Shown here in pieces: positions 36,159-45,652 of a stretch of DNA of 64,000 nucleotides (position 1 is the first letter of the stretch; each line of letters opens with the position of its first letter). The translations under genes and the position numbers were made by a program. Source of the DNA: Bacteroidota bacterium (GTDB taxonomy: Bacteria; Bacteroidota; Bacteroidia; Bacteroidales; Lentimicrobiaceae); assembly GCA_009773455.1 (NCBI GenBank), contig WSXU01000001.1:250073-314072 (forward strand), written 5' to 3'. The notes below the pieces were generated by a model. The model had not been told where the DNA came from. It saw only the letters and a list, made by a program, of their open reading frames with translations, and ran no database searches.

Positions 36159-38564
36159 ATGAGAATCAATCTGCTGAAACAACTGACGGTTATTATCTTA
36201 TCCCTCCTTTTTACCGGCATTTCCGCTCAGGATACCGCGAAATATCCGAAACACCGCCTAACCCACCAGATGACGCCGGAAGAGGCTTCGCGCAGACACG
36301 AGATTGGTCGTTCCTTTGTTGAAACTGATCCGCCGGCAGGTGTAATCACCAGTCTCGGTGAATTTGAAAGGTCAACCGGTGCGCTGATTGCTTATCCTTT
36401 CGGGATCCCGATGACCGTTATCCGCGAAATGGCGCGCGATGCGATAGTCACTACCCTGGTTACAGGTCTTTCGCAGGAAAACACCGTAAGAAATCAGTAT
36501 ACACAGGCAGGCGTAAACCTTGATAACTGCAATTTTATCTACGCAGCTTCCGACAGTTACTGGACCCGGGATTATGGCCCATGGTTTATTTCCTATGGTG
36601 ATAATCAGATTGGAATCGTTGATTTTCCCTACAATCGTCCGAGGCCCAACGATGACGAAGTACCCAAAAAGGTCGCTGATGCGCTTGGAATTCCCTGGTT
36701 TGGCATGAATGTGATCCATACGGGTGGAAATTATATGAGCGACAGCTACGGCTATGCGGCTTCCACAACAATTGCCTACACTGAAAACCCCAGTCAGACC
36801 CCTGCCGAAGTAGATCAGAAAATGGAGGATTATCTCGGCGTGACGGATTATCATGTGCTGGAAGATCCCAACAACACTTACATCGACCACATCGACTGCT
36901 GGGGAAAATACCTGGCAACCAATAAAGTACTGATCAGGTTAGTCCCGGCAAACCATCCTCAATATGATGAAATAGAAGCCACTGCAGCTTATTTTGCCTC
37001 CCTGACCACCCCCTGGGGTACTCCTTACGAAATATACCGGGTCAATACACCTGACAATCAGCCTTACACAAACTCTTTTATCCTGAACGATAAGGTGTTT
37101 GTCCCCATTGTCGGTTCGCAGAACGATCAGGCAGCCCTGGCTGTTTACCGGCAGGCCATGCCGGGATATAAAGTCTTTGGAATCATTGGACTGCCGGGAG
37201 CGCCCTGGGAGTCGACCGATGCCTTGCACTGCCGCGCCCATGAAATGGCCGATCCGGGCATGCTCAGAATAAAACATTTCCCGCTGCTTGGCAACGCTCC
37301 CGTTTCTGACAGCTATACCCTCACAGCAAACATAACAGCATACAGCGGTTCAGAGGTTCTGGCCGATTCAGTTATTTTCTATTACAGGGTCAATCCGAAT
37401 CCCTATACTTTGTTTACTGCCGTACCTATGCAGGTGGTGACCGGCAACAACTGGTCGGCCACCATACCCGCACCGGAATACGGCAGTACTGTTCAGTATT
37501 ACATTCATGCAGCCGATGCTTCCGGAAGAAGTGAAAATCACCCATTTATCGGGCGTTTTGATCCACATGAATTTTATGTCGGCACCCGTTTATACGCACA
37601 GGCAGAAACCGATCAAACGCAGATGGAGTTCACTGCCATGCAGGCACTGAGCGACGATCAACCTCTGATCATCAGCAATACCGGCCAGCTTGGACTGAAT
37701 TATTACATCAGCCTCTCGACCGCTGCTTTAGACACCATTTCGAAAACGGTCACCAACAGTCCAGCAGCAACCAGCTATGATTATAACACTTATACCGAAA
37801 GCGGCTGGACCGATATTTCCGTTACGGAAACAGGACAGATGGGTGAGATGATTGTCAGCTATACCTGGAATACCGACAACTATGCTTCAGAAGGGTCATT
37901 GTGGGCCGAATCCCCCTCAGGAACCAAAGTGATGCTGGCCTCGGGTCAGGAAGATGGAAGTTACACCGCATCAACAGGTTCATTTGCCGGTGAAGAGCTC
38001 ACCGGGAGCTGGAAACTGTGGATTGAGGATACCTATGGCGACGGAGGTCACCAGGCAACAAACGTCGGTTTGAAATTTGTCCGGACAACTGATACCGGAA
38101 ACTGGCTGAGTACAAACATTACCGAAGGTTCAATCACACCCGGCAACAATCAGGAAATTATGGTAACCTGTGATGCAACCGGAATGGCACTGGGTACTTA
38201 CCGCGGACTTATCACCATTTTGTCGAACGATCCCGATCAGCCTGAGATTGAAATACCCGTAACTTTTGTGGTAACGGTAAATACGGGGGTCACTGAAGAA
38301 ATTGGCAACGATCCCGGATTAAGGGTATTCCCCAATCCCTGTACGGATAAAATCCAGCTTGAGATCAAGGCGGACAGCCGGGTAAAAGCGAGCTGGACAA
38401 TCACCGATGTTTCGGGCAGGATTCTGATGACAGAACGACAAGTTGAAATTGGTGCGGGAACCAGCCTGATTTCCATTCCGGCTGCCGGATACAGGAAGGG
38501 ATTATATTTTCTGGATGTCAGGACTGAGGCAGGAAGACAGACCTTTCTGATCAACAAACAATAA
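36159..38564 (+). CDS. Secreted peptidylarginine deiminase (PPAD-like) with P-domain and T9SS type A tail
   Basis: An 801-residue exported protein. Signal peptide to about residue 24 (GISA/QD). Residues about 60-375 form a deiminase close to Porphyromonas gingivalis PPAD. SYWTRDYGPWF, NRPRPNDDE, TGGNYMSD, YIDHIDCWGKYL, YTNSFILN and DALHCRAHE contain the equivalents of PPAD Asp130, Arg152, Arg154, Tyr233, His236, Asp238, Asn297 and Cys351, here D138, R160, R162, Y241, H244, D246, N305 and C358. An Ig-like domain follows, then a proprotein-convertase P-like domain (about 545-650, with GSLWAESPSGTKVML and GSWKLWIEDTYGDGG) and another beta domain. The last ~80 residues are a type A sorting domain (VFPNPCTDK). 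It should convert C-terminal peptidyl-arginine to citrulline outside the cell; activity untested. Confidence 0.92.
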   Translation: MRINLLKQLTVIILSLLFTGISAQDTAKYPKHRLTHQMTPEEASRRHEIGRSFVETDPPAGVITSLGEFERSTGALIAYPFGIPMTVIREMARDAIVTTLVTGLSQENTVRNQYTQAGVNLDNCNFIYAASDSYWTRDYGPWFISYGDNQIGIVDFPYNRPRPNDDEVPKKVADALGIPWFGMNVIHTGGNYMSDSYGYAASTTIAYTENPSQTPAEVDQKMEDYLGVTDYHVLEDPNNTYIDHIDCWGKYLATNKVLIRLVPANHPQYDEIEATAAYFASLTTPWGTPYEIYRVNTPDNQPYTNSFILNDKVFVPIVGSQNDQAALAVYRQAMPGYKVFGIIGLPGAPWESTDALHCRAHEMADPGMLRIKHFPLLGNAPVSDSYTLTANITAYSGSEVLADSVIFYYRVNPNPYTLFTAVPMQVVTGNNWSATIPAPEYGSTVQYYIHAADASGRSENHPFIGRFDPHEFYVGTRLYAQAETDQTQMEFTAMQALSDDQPLIISNTGQLGLNYYISLSTAALDTISKTVTNSPAATSYDYNTYTESGWTDISVTETGQMGEMIVSYTWNTDNYASEGSLWAESPSGTKVMLASGQEDGSYTASTGSFAGEELTGSWKLWIEDTYGDGGHQATNVGLKFVRTTDTGNWLSTNITEGSITPGNNQEIMVTCDATGMALGTYRGLITILSNDPDQPEIEIPVTFVVTVNTGVTEEIGNDPGLRVFPNPCTDKIQLEIKADSRVKASWTITDVSGRILMTERQVEIGAGTSLISIPAAGYRKGLYFLDVRTEAGRQTFLINKQ

Positions 38565-38581
38565 CAGCAGGCATCCGGAAT

Positions 38582-38631
38582 AAAAGTTCCTGTTTCATCC
38601 CGTTAACAAGAGGGGCGAAACAGGAACTTTT
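38582..38631. terminator. Bidirectional terminator between convergent genes
   Basis: AAAAGTTCCTGTTTC (38582-38596) pairs perfectly with GAAACAGGAACTTTT (38617-38631), 15 bp with a 20-nt loop. A and T runs on both sides allow use from both strands. Confidence 0.85.
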
Positions 38632-38657
38632 AAATTTTCGACATCACCCTTCCGGGT

Positions 38658-39365
38658 TTAACCGTTTATGCAGCCCCGTTCGTGTGGCGTGCTGATGATC
38701 CAGGCATAAAGTTCAGGTGAAATAAACTGAGGTACATAGGTCCCACCTGAAAGAATTAACAATCGCGAGAATGAACGCAGATGGTTCCTTGATCCTTTGG
38801 TCAGGTTTGCAAAAACAAGACGGATATCCTGATTGTCTGCTGTTTCCATGAGGTCCATAAGGTCTTTGATGTCCAGGTCTTCAATGGTTGCTCCAACCTT
38901 TAGTGCTTCAATCCGGGAAGTCATCCCCTGTGCCACCAAAGCAGTATATAGCCCCTGCAGATCCTGATTAACAAAAATACCCGGTTGATGATTGAGGGCC
39001 GGATCCTCAAGATTGTACTTCGTTAAAAGATTGAGAATGGCATTGGTATGCTGCTGCTCACTTTTCGAAATGTTGTTGAAAACAGGAACATGGTACACAG
39101 CATTCATGGCAGTGTAGACATCCCCTGCCAGTAACTCTTCCTCACGCATCAGCAATAAGGCATCTGTTTCTGCCTGACTAAGCGGTTCAACCGGCAGTGA
39201 ATCGAGATTACAGCAAAGTGTCAGGTCCTCAGTTTCCAGGCCGGCTTTTTCAGGTGCCGTCGTCTCCGGAACAGCCGTTTCTTCATCGGATGTGCAGCTT
39301 CCCGCAAGGAGTACTGCCGTGGTAAGTGATAACAGAATCACCAGGTTTTTCAACAGGATTTTCAT
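38658..39365 (-). CDS. DUF2202 ferritin-like lipoprotein
   Basis: A 235-residue protein when started at MKILLKN (39365); an upstream ATG would add eight residues. A lipobox ends in LLAGSC near residue 22, so it is lipid-anchored. After a Glu/Thr-rich linker comes a helical domain with LLLMREEELLAGDVYTAM and SKSEQQHTNAILNLLTKY, the Glu and E-x-x-H pattern of DUF2202 ferritin-like domains that could hold a di-iron site. Role unknown. It is convergent with the deiminase gene and shares its terminator. Confidence 0.83.
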   Translation of the reverse strand: MKILLKNLVILLSLTTAVLLAGSCTSDEETAVPETTAPEKAGLETEDLTLCCNLDSLPVEPLSQAETDALLLMREEELLAGDVYTAMNAVYHVPVFNNISKSEQQHTNAILNLLTKYNLEDPALNHQPGIFVNQDLQGLYTALVAQGMTSRIEALKVGATIEDLDIKDLMDLMETADNQDIRLVFANLTKGSRNHLRSFSRLLILSGGTYVPQFISPELYAWIISTPHERGCING

Positions 39366-39720
39366 TTCTTTGAATTTTAGGTTTAACAAATAGTTCCTTC
39401 ACCGCGGCGCCGGCTTTATTTTCAGCCGGATTCCGGTTATTTGACACTAGAAACAACAGGTAACCTCTTATAGAATTCCAATCAAATATTATAAAATCTT
39501 CATATTTATTAATCAACATGTAAGGTGGTTAGCATCCGGCCCGAAAACAGAGATACCTCTTGCCAATCGTTCTTATCTTTGCTTTTTGGAATATAAAGCG
39601 CTGATATTCAATATTTCTGAATAAGGCGCAGGAATCTGCCTCTGTCGTTCAGAGGGCAGGACAGATGATTTGTAAAGCCGGTAAGTGGTTCAGGATGTGA
39701 CCCTGGTGAGAGAGTTATGG
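39366..39720. other. Gene-free stretch of 355 bp
   Basis: Upstream region of the DUF2202 gene and downstream region of the Omp85-like gene. No gene, RNA or repeat is recognised. Confidence 0.55.
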
Positions 39721-41109
39721 TTAAAATAAAAATCCCAGATTGATATACAATCCGTTATCTCCATCGCGCTTATCGCCTGCAAGTCCGTAATCAAAGGCAA
39801 GGATAAAATTCTGATTCATGGCAATTCGCAGTCCGGCGCCATAGGATGAATGCAGGCCCCCTGATTTATTGCTGAAATAATCAGCGTAATTTTCCTCCTG
39901 AGGAAACAGGGTTTTATCAACGTTCACCTCTTTTGTAACCATTCCGATATCGGTGAAAGCATTCAGTGAAAAATAGAAATTCTGCTTCCAGCGATAGAAT
40001 TTCAGGAACTTGTACCTTAATTCAAAGTTGCCATAGGCAAAGGCATCACCAACAATGCGGTTCCTGAGAATCCCCCTGAGGGAGCGGGCTCCGCCCAGTC
40101 CGTCATTTTTGGTGCTCCGTGTGAATGTATTCACCATGTAATGCTGCATATAGAAAGGGGTTTCCCCGCTGATGGTGCCCTGCCATCCAAGCCGGTAAGC
40201 GAAGGTAAGTACCTCCTTTTTCAGGTTAAAATACTGCCTGTGTGTGATGGCCAGTTTGGTGTAGGCTGTTTCTGTGTTTCCCAGAAAGCGGGGAGCCGTC
40301 ATGGCCACCAGTTCTGTCCAGATTCCCCTGTTTGGGTTTGATTCATTGTCGCGGGTATCATACACAAGCCCCAGTTTCAGAAAATGATGGGTTCCGCCAT
40401 CTGCTTCTTCTTCAGGAATGATCCCCCAGCTGACATATTTATCGTACAATCCGTCAACATCGGGAAGCGTATCGGCATCATCGCGGCCTTTGTTCAACCG
40501 GTCAATATCAACAGAAGCAATGTTTGTGCGAAAATATCCGTATCCCATCAGCCACCTGAGGGGCAGTTGATTTATCTTTCCCTGGAAATCGAGGGTGATC
40601 CGGGCCAGTTTCCATTCATGGCGATAAAACACCCTTGAAATATAATTAACCTCATCTGCATCATCTTCAAAAGCAGGGTTATAAACCGCCTCGTATCCGT
40701 TGAATCCATAAAAATCCAATGCCTTCTCGGTCAGAAAACTGAAATCAGCCGTAATCCGGATCTGGTGAGGTAGCAGATATTTTGAATCAAAAAAGAGCTG
40801 ATTGATTCCACTGCCCTTTGTTGTACGTGACCATTCACCGTACAGCGACCAGCGGTAATCGGGATAGACACTACCATCGCCGTACTGAAAAAGGTTTCCC
40901 AATACACCATACTGAAATCCGATGTCTGAATCAAAGGCCACAGCAGGCAGGGCACCGAAGTTGAGGCCTTTTTTAATCCTTTCTCCGCCCGGTTTTATTT
41001 TGGTGCTGAGAGAATCATTGTCCTGGGCATATATAATACTGCCTGTCAGGATAAAAGCCAATAGAAAAACAGGAAATAAAATTTCCGGGAATACTTTCCG
41101 TTTTCTCAT
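39721..41109 (-). CDS. Omp85-superfamily outer-membrane barrel protein without POTRA domains
   Basis: A 462-residue protein when started at MRKRKVF (41109). Signal peptide ends at IIYAQ. There is no room for POTRA repeats before the barrel, which starts near residue 55 (ALPAVAFDSDIGFQYGV). The C-terminal half carries Omp85 marks: LVYDTRDNESNPNRG, the ARSLRGILRNRIVGD block related to the conserved RGF/Y motif, and SSYGAGLRIAMNQNFILAFDYG before a final LYINLGFLF strand. The role may be lipid or protein transport or a patatin-less surface antigen. Family confident, function unknown. Confidence 0.82.
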   Translation of the reverse strand: MRKRKVFPEILFPVFLLAFILTGSIIYAQDNDSLSTKIKPGGERIKKGLNFGALPAVAFDSDIGFQYGVLGNLFQYGDGSVYPDYRWSLYGEWSRTTKGSGINQLFFDSKYLLPHQIRITADFSFLTEKALDFYGFNGYEAVYNPAFEDDADEVNYISRVFYRHEWKLARITLDFQGKINQLPLRWLMGYGYFRTNIASVDIDRLNKGRDDADTLPDVDGLYDKYVSWGIIPEEEADGGTHHFLKLGLVYDTRDNESNPNRGIWTELVAMTAPRFLGNTETAYTKLAITHRQYFNLKKEVLTFAYRLGWQGTISGETPFYMQHYMVNTFTRSTKNDGLGGARSLRGILRNRIVGDAFAYGNFELRYKFLKFYRWKQNFYFSLNAFTDIGMVTKEVNVDKTLFPQEENYADYFSNKSGGLHSSYGAGLRIAMNQNFILAFDYGLAGDKRDGDNGLYINLGFLF

Positions 41110-41195
41110 ACCAGGTTGCTTTAGCAAACCCCGAAGATAAATAATCGGTGCGAGAAAAGCATAAACGGGAAAAAAGTACTTTATTCAAATAGAAA

Positions 41196-41217
41196 GCCCC
41201 GGCTTTCGAGCCAGGGC
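41196..41217 (-). terminator. Hairpin terminator for the zinc-ribbon gene
   Basis: On the minus strand GCCCTGGCT-CGAA-AGCCGGGGC, with one mismatch in nine pairs, is followed by TTTCTATTT. It lies about 55 bp beyond the stop codon at 41272. Confidence 0.6.
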
Positions 41218-41271
41218 AAAGGTCAGTATTACAAGTAGTTCGGCAGTCAATGTCCGGACTATCCTAATATT

Positions 41272-41574
41272 TTAAACACACCTCATTACCATCGGATGGA
41301 GCCTTGAATATTTGCCATCACGTCTGCAATAAGGACAATCACTGATTGATTCGGTAAAGTCGATGCCGCACCTTGGACAATGGTAACGGGTCAACTGAAG
41401 AACGTAAACCGGGTCGGACAGTCTGTAAACCAGAAGACCGGTTATCGGGGTCAGCAACAGGCTGACAAAAAAGATACGGAGTCTGCCTACTTTCCTTTTC
41501 GATCCGTTCATAGTGAGAACAAAAACGAGAAACAGGTACATTAAAACGATTCCGGTAAACAGTGAAATGTTCAT
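41272..41574 (-). CDS. Small membrane protein with C-terminal zinc ribbon
   Basis: A 100-residue protein with two membrane helices (about residues 5-21 and 32-50) and a cytoplasmic tail that carries CPRCGIDF and CPYCRRDG, a two-CxxC zinc ribbon. Similar short proteins are common in this phylum without known function. It stands alone. Confidence 0.75.
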   Translation of the reverse strand: MNISLFTGIVLMYLFLVFVLTMNGSKRKVGRLRIFFVSLLLTPITGLLVYRLSDPVYVLQLTRYHCPRCGIDFTESISDCPYCRRDGKYSRLHPMVMRCV

Positions 41575-41896
41575 GGCTTTTTGGTTTTTATTATGAGTCC
41601 GATGATTCAGAGCTTATTTTCACTCGTCCTATTATTCCCGGGCTACATTTCTTTATTCCAAAACAGGTAAAAAGTAACTGCAATTTTTTAGAAAATATTT
41701 ATTCAGGGTCGGCTTACTCTCCCAAATCGGTTTTCGGCCTCGGAAAATCGGGGAAAAATGAAGTAGCTCTATGGTTGAACCGGCCGGCCGGCCTGGTAAA
41801 ATGGCTGTTTTAACTCTATTATAATGTTAATGAGGCCGGGTTGGATTTCAGGAAAGGTTTTTTTTATTATATTAGCATCAGAAATAGCCCGGGCCT
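41575..41896. other. Intergenic region between divergent genes
   Basis: About 320 bp between the zinc-ribbon gene and the MFS transporter gene. No gene is supported; the frame at 41562-41813 is not protein-like. Promoters for both genes presumably lie here but none is clear. Confidence 0.5.
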
Positions 41897-43252
41897 TTGA
41901 AGAAAGAAGTCAGGAATCATCCGATAGAAAAAGGAAACCCGAAAGTTATACGGGGGTGGATCATGTACGACTGGGCAAATTCAGTGTACCAGCTGACCAT
42001 TGCCTCCACCATCTTTCCGATCTATTACAACCAGGTTACCCGGTCAGGTCCGGATGATTTTACCGTGCGTTTTTTCGGGTATGAAGTTGTAAATACGGTT
42101 CTCTATTCCTGGTCAATCGCTGCAGCTTACCTGGTGGTTGCCTTTCTGTCGCCCATGCTTTCCTCCCTGGCCGACTACACCGGCAGACGGAAAACATTTA
42201 TGCAGTTTTTCACCTGGCTGGGTGCACTTTCATGCGGAACCCTGTTCTTTTTCGACGCATCCAATGTAGAACTGGGAATCATTGCCTTTACCATGGGAAC
42301 CATAGGTTACGGCGGAAGTATCGTCTATTACAATTCGTTTCTGCCGGTGATCTGTGCACCGGAGGAACAGGATAAGGTCAGTGCCCGGGGATATTCAATG
42401 GGATACCTGGGTGGTGTCATCCTGTTGCTCTTTAACCTGCTGATGATCTTGAAACCCGGCCTGTTTGGTATAACAGATCCGTTTCTACCTGCCAGGATTT
42501 CATTTCTAACTGTTTTTATCTGGTGGATAGGCTTTTCGCAGATTACTTTCAGACGGCTGCCCCGCTATACCCATCGTAAACGACATAAGGGAAAAGACCG
42601 GAATATTCTGCTTGAAGGCTACAGGGAACTTGATAAGGTTTTTCATCAAATCAGGAGATTGCGAAAGCTCAGTTTCTTCCTGACAGGTTTCTTTTTTGTG
42701 ATGATGGGGCTGCTCACCACCATGTTTATGGCGGCCACCTATGGCGAAAAAGAGCTGGGACTGAAGGATGAAGTACTGATTCCTACCATTCTCATCATTC
42801 AGCTCGTGGGCATGGGTGGAGCCTGGTTTTTCGCGCGCCTTTCGGCCCGGCTGGGGAACCTGAAAGCCCTGCTGATTTCAGTTTTTATGTGGATATTTAT
42901 CTGCATCGGGGCGTTTTTCATCGTCAACTCCGTGCAGTTTATGATTGCCGCCTTCTTTATCGGGCTGGTTATGGGTGGAACCCAGGCACTGGCACGTTCA
43001 ACCTACAGCAAAATGCTTCCCGCAACAACCACCGACCATACCAGTTTTTTCAGTTTCTATGATGTTATGGAAAAACTGGCCACTGTGGCCGGCACTTTCA
43101 GTTTTGGTATCATCGAGGCCATTACGGGAAGCATGAGGTATTCGGTTCTCGCCATAGCCGTCTTTTTTGCGATCGGAATTGTATTTCTGCTGATTACCCT
43201 GGCTGCATCACCCGATGACAAACGACCGGGACCTGCCCTCCGACATTTGTGA
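41897..43252 (+). CDS. MFS transporter, UMF1 / Atg22-like family
   Basis: A 451-residue protein with about twelve membrane helices. The N-terminal KVIRGWIMYDWANSVYQLTI and AFLSPMLSSLADYTGRRK motifs are typical of the UMF1 branch related to the yeast vacuole effluxer Atg22. The predicted start is a TTG at 41897, which gives the usual short N-terminal tail before the YDWANS motif; the next ATG (41963) would cut into that motif region. Substrate unknown; amino-acid export is suggested only by the relation to Atg22. Confidence 0.85.
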   Translation: MKKEVRNHPIEKGNPKVIRGWIMYDWANSVYQLTIASTIFPIYYNQVTRSGPDDFTVRFFGYEVVNTVLYSWSIAAAYLVVAFLSPMLSSLADYTGRRKTFMQFFTWLGALSCGTLFFFDASNVELGIIAFTMGTIGYGGSIVYYNSFLPVICAPEEQDKVSARGYSMGYLGGVILLLFNLLMILKPGLFGITDPFLPARISFLTVFIWWIGFSQITFRRLPRYTHRKRHKGKDRNILLEGYRELDKVFHQIRRLRKLSFFLTGFFFVMMGLLTTMFMAATYGEKELGLKDEVLIPTILIIQLVGMGGAWFFARLSARLGNLKALLISVFMWIFICIGAFFIVNSVQFMIAAFFIGLVMGGTQALARSTYSKMLPATTTDHTSFFSFYDVMEKLATVAGTFSFGIIEAITGSMRYSVLAIAVFFAIGIVFLLITLAASPDDKRPGPALRHL

Positions 43253-43324
43253 TTTACTGATATTCAGCGTTCAACAGCAATATCATCCCCGGCTGTACCA
43301 TGATTAAATTCTCTGCCGATATAC

Positions 43325-43354
43325 TTGCAATTATCGCATTACCGTCTACATTTG
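43325..43354 (+). promoter_or_regulatory. Bacteroidota-type promoter of the M3 peptidase gene
   Basis: TTG at 43325-43327 and TACATTTG at 43347-43354 are 19 bp apart, 40 bp before the start codon. Confidence 0.72.
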
Positions 43355-43394
43355 TATTGTTTTATTCAACTTTTTAACCTAATCAACTTTTACC

Positions 43395-45518
43395 ATGAGA
43401 AACTCGCTGCTTCTGTTATTGACAGCCGTTGTGATGGCCTTTTCGGGCTGTAAAAACGGACAAAAAGCCGGAAAAGATGCCGACAATCCATTCTTTACCG
43501 AGTACACTACGCCATTTCAGGTTCCTCCTTTCGATCAGATCGACACCTCCGATTACCTGCCTGCCTTTATTGAAGGCATAAAACAACACGATGCTGAAAT
43601 CGAAGCAATCACCGGCAACACAGCAGCCCCTGATTTTGAGAACACGATTCTTGCTTTTGACAAATCAGGAAAATTACTGACCAGGGTAGGCAAGGTATTC
43701 TTCAATGTGAATGAGGCCAATACCAACGATCAGATGCAGGAAATAGCAAAGAAAATCTCGCCGATGCTATCGAAGCACAACGATGATATCTCAATGAATG
43801 CTGCTTTGTTTGGTCGTATTAAAGCCGTTTATGAAAAAAGGAAAGAAGCCGGCCTGGATGCTGAGCAGATTCGTGCTACAGAAAAGTACTATCGTGATTT
43901 CGAACGTCAGGGAGCGAATCTCCCGAAAGACAAACAGGATCAGTTGAGGAAGATCAATGAAGAACTGGCCATGTTGTCGATCAATTTCGGTGATAACCTG
44001 CTGGCAGAAACGAACAAAAACTTCCAGCTTGTCATCGAAAACAAAGCTGATCTTGACGGACTTCCCGAAGGTGTGGTTTCAGCCGCGGCTGAGACAGCTG
44101 CAGCAGCAGGAAAAGAAGGTAAATGGGTGTTCACCCTTTCAAAACCAAGCATGATACCTTTTCTTCAGTATGCCAAAAACAGGGCACTCCGTGAGAAGAT
44201 TTACCGCGGATATTTTATGCGAGGCAACAACGGCAATGCGAACGACAATAAGAAAGTGATTACGGATATGATCAGGCTCAGGGCAGAAAAAGCCCGGTTG
44301 CTGGGGTATGATAATTTCGCGGCTTATACCATTGATGAAAACATGGCCAAAACCCCGGCTGCCGTTGATGAATTTTTGAATAAACTTATGACTGCAGCTA
44401 TACCTGTAGCTAAAAAAGAACTGGCTGAAATGCAGAAAATAGCCGACGGCGAGGGTGCAGGATTTAAACTGGAGTCATGGGACTGGTGGTTTTATGCCGA
44501 AAAGCTCCGCAAACAGAAATACGATCTGGATGAAAATGAGTTGAAACCCTACTTCAGCCTCGACAATGTGAGGGAAGGTATGTTTGCTGTAGCCAATAAA
44601 CTCTATGGCATCACTTTCACCAAACTGACCGATTTACCCGTTTACCAGAAGGATGTTGAAACCTTTGAAGTAAAGGAAGCCGACGGTTCCCATCTTGGAA
44701 TACTTTACCTCGATTATTACCCCCGCGATACAAAGGGCGGCGGTGCCTGGTGTACCGATTTCCAGGCCTCTGGCTGGGAAAATGGTAAAAAAGTGGATCC
44801 TGTTATTTCGATCGTTTGTAATTTCACCCCCCCAACCGGTGATACACCTGCATTACTCAACTGGGATGAAACCTCCACCCTCTTCCATGAATTCGGACAT
44901 GCGCTTCATGGTTTATTCACCCAGGGAAAATATACGAGAACTGCCGGCAATGTACCGCAGGATTATGTGGAGTTGCCTTCGCAGGTCATGGAAAACTGGG
45001 CCGGTGAGCCTGAAGTACTTCGTATGTATGCCAAACATTACAAAACCGGTGAGGTGATACCCGATGTGCTGATTACCAAAATACAGAACAGCGGTTTGTT
45101 TAACCAGGGATTCGACAATGTTGAATATATTGCCGCTTCCATCCTCGACATGGATTACCATAAATTACCGGTGCCGGCTGATGTTAAAGATCTGATGGCA
45201 TTTGAAAAGGGTTCGATGGACAAAATCGGTCTGATCAGCGAAATCTGGCCCCGTTACCGCACCACCTATTTCGCCCATATATTTGATGGCGGATATGCAG
45301 CCGGATATTATGTTTACCTGTGGGCTGCCGTGCTGGATGCAGATGCCTTTGATTATTTCAAACAATCGGGCGATATTTTCAATAAAGACCTGGCGGCAAG
45401 CTTCCGCAAGAACTGTCTTTCGGAATGTGGCGGCGATGAAGGAATGGTTCAGTACAAGAAATTCAGGGGACAGGAACCTTCACTGGATCCTCTGTTGAAG
45501 AAACGCGGGCTGAAATAG
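43395..45518 (+). CDS. dcp: M3 family peptidyl-dipeptidase (Dcp-like), lipoprotein
   Basis: A 707-residue peptidase of normal family length. The N-terminus has a lipobox (AVVMAFSGC, Cys19), so it is anchored to a membrane outside the cytoplasm. The thimet-oligopeptidase zinc site HEFGHALH is at about residue 498, with the downstream Glu in SQVMENWAGEPEVL. Other Dcp blocks are FTPPTGDTPALLNWDE and DGGYAAGYYVYLWAAVLDAD. The enzyme removes dipeptides from the C-terminus of short peptides. It has its own promoter and a strong terminator, so it is a single-gene unit. Confidence 0.94.
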   Translation: MRNSLLLLLTAVVMAFSGCKNGQKAGKDADNPFFTEYTTPFQVPPFDQIDTSDYLPAFIEGIKQHDAEIEAITGNTAAPDFENTILAFDKSGKLLTRVGKVFFNVNEANTNDQMQEIAKKISPMLSKHNDDISMNAALFGRIKAVYEKRKEAGLDAEQIRATEKYYRDFERQGANLPKDKQDQLRKINEELAMLSINFGDNLLAETNKNFQLVIENKADLDGLPEGVVSAAAETAAAAGKEGKWVFTLSKPSMIPFLQYAKNRALREKIYRGYFMRGNNGNANDNKKVITDMIRLRAEKARLLGYDNFAAYTIDENMAKTPAAVDEFLNKLMTAAIPVAKKELAEMQKIADGEGAGFKLESWDWWFYAEKLRKQKYDLDENELKPYFSLDNVREGMFAVANKLYGITFTKLTDLPVYQKDVETFEVKEADGSHLGILYLDYYPRDTKGGGAWCTDFQASGWENGKKVDPVISIVCNFTPPTGDTPALLNWDETSTLFHEFGHALHGLFTQGKYTRTAGNVPQDYVELPSQVMENWAGEPEVLRMYAKHYKTGEVIPDVLITKIQNSGLFNQGFDNVEYIAASILDMDYHKLPVPADVKDLMAFEKGSMDKIGLISEIWPRYRTTYFAHIFDGGYAAGYYVYLWAAVLDADAFDYFKQSGDIFNKDLAASFRKNCLSECGGDEGMVQYKKFRGQEPSLDPLLKKRGLK

Positions 45519-45564
45519 GTTTTTGGTTACCATTCTTACAGAAAATCCGCCGGGATGGTGCGGT

Positions 45565-45610
45565 AAAAACAGGGCAGGGTTACAAAATGTTGTAACCCTG
45601 CCCTGTTTTT
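45565..45610. terminator. Strong bidirectional terminator
   Basis: A perfect 21-bp stem (45565-45585 with 45590-45610) with loop AATG, A run on one side and T run on the other, serves the convergent M3 peptidase and SulP genes. Confidence 0.92.
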
Positions 45611-45652
45611 GGTTTCTGAAAAATTTATAGCGAGGGGTGAGCTTAAGACAAT

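Noticed and set aside
41562-41813. 83-residue plus-strand frame upstream of the MFS gene
   Set aside because: Overlaps the start of the zinc-ribbon gene on the other strand and has no protein-like pattern.
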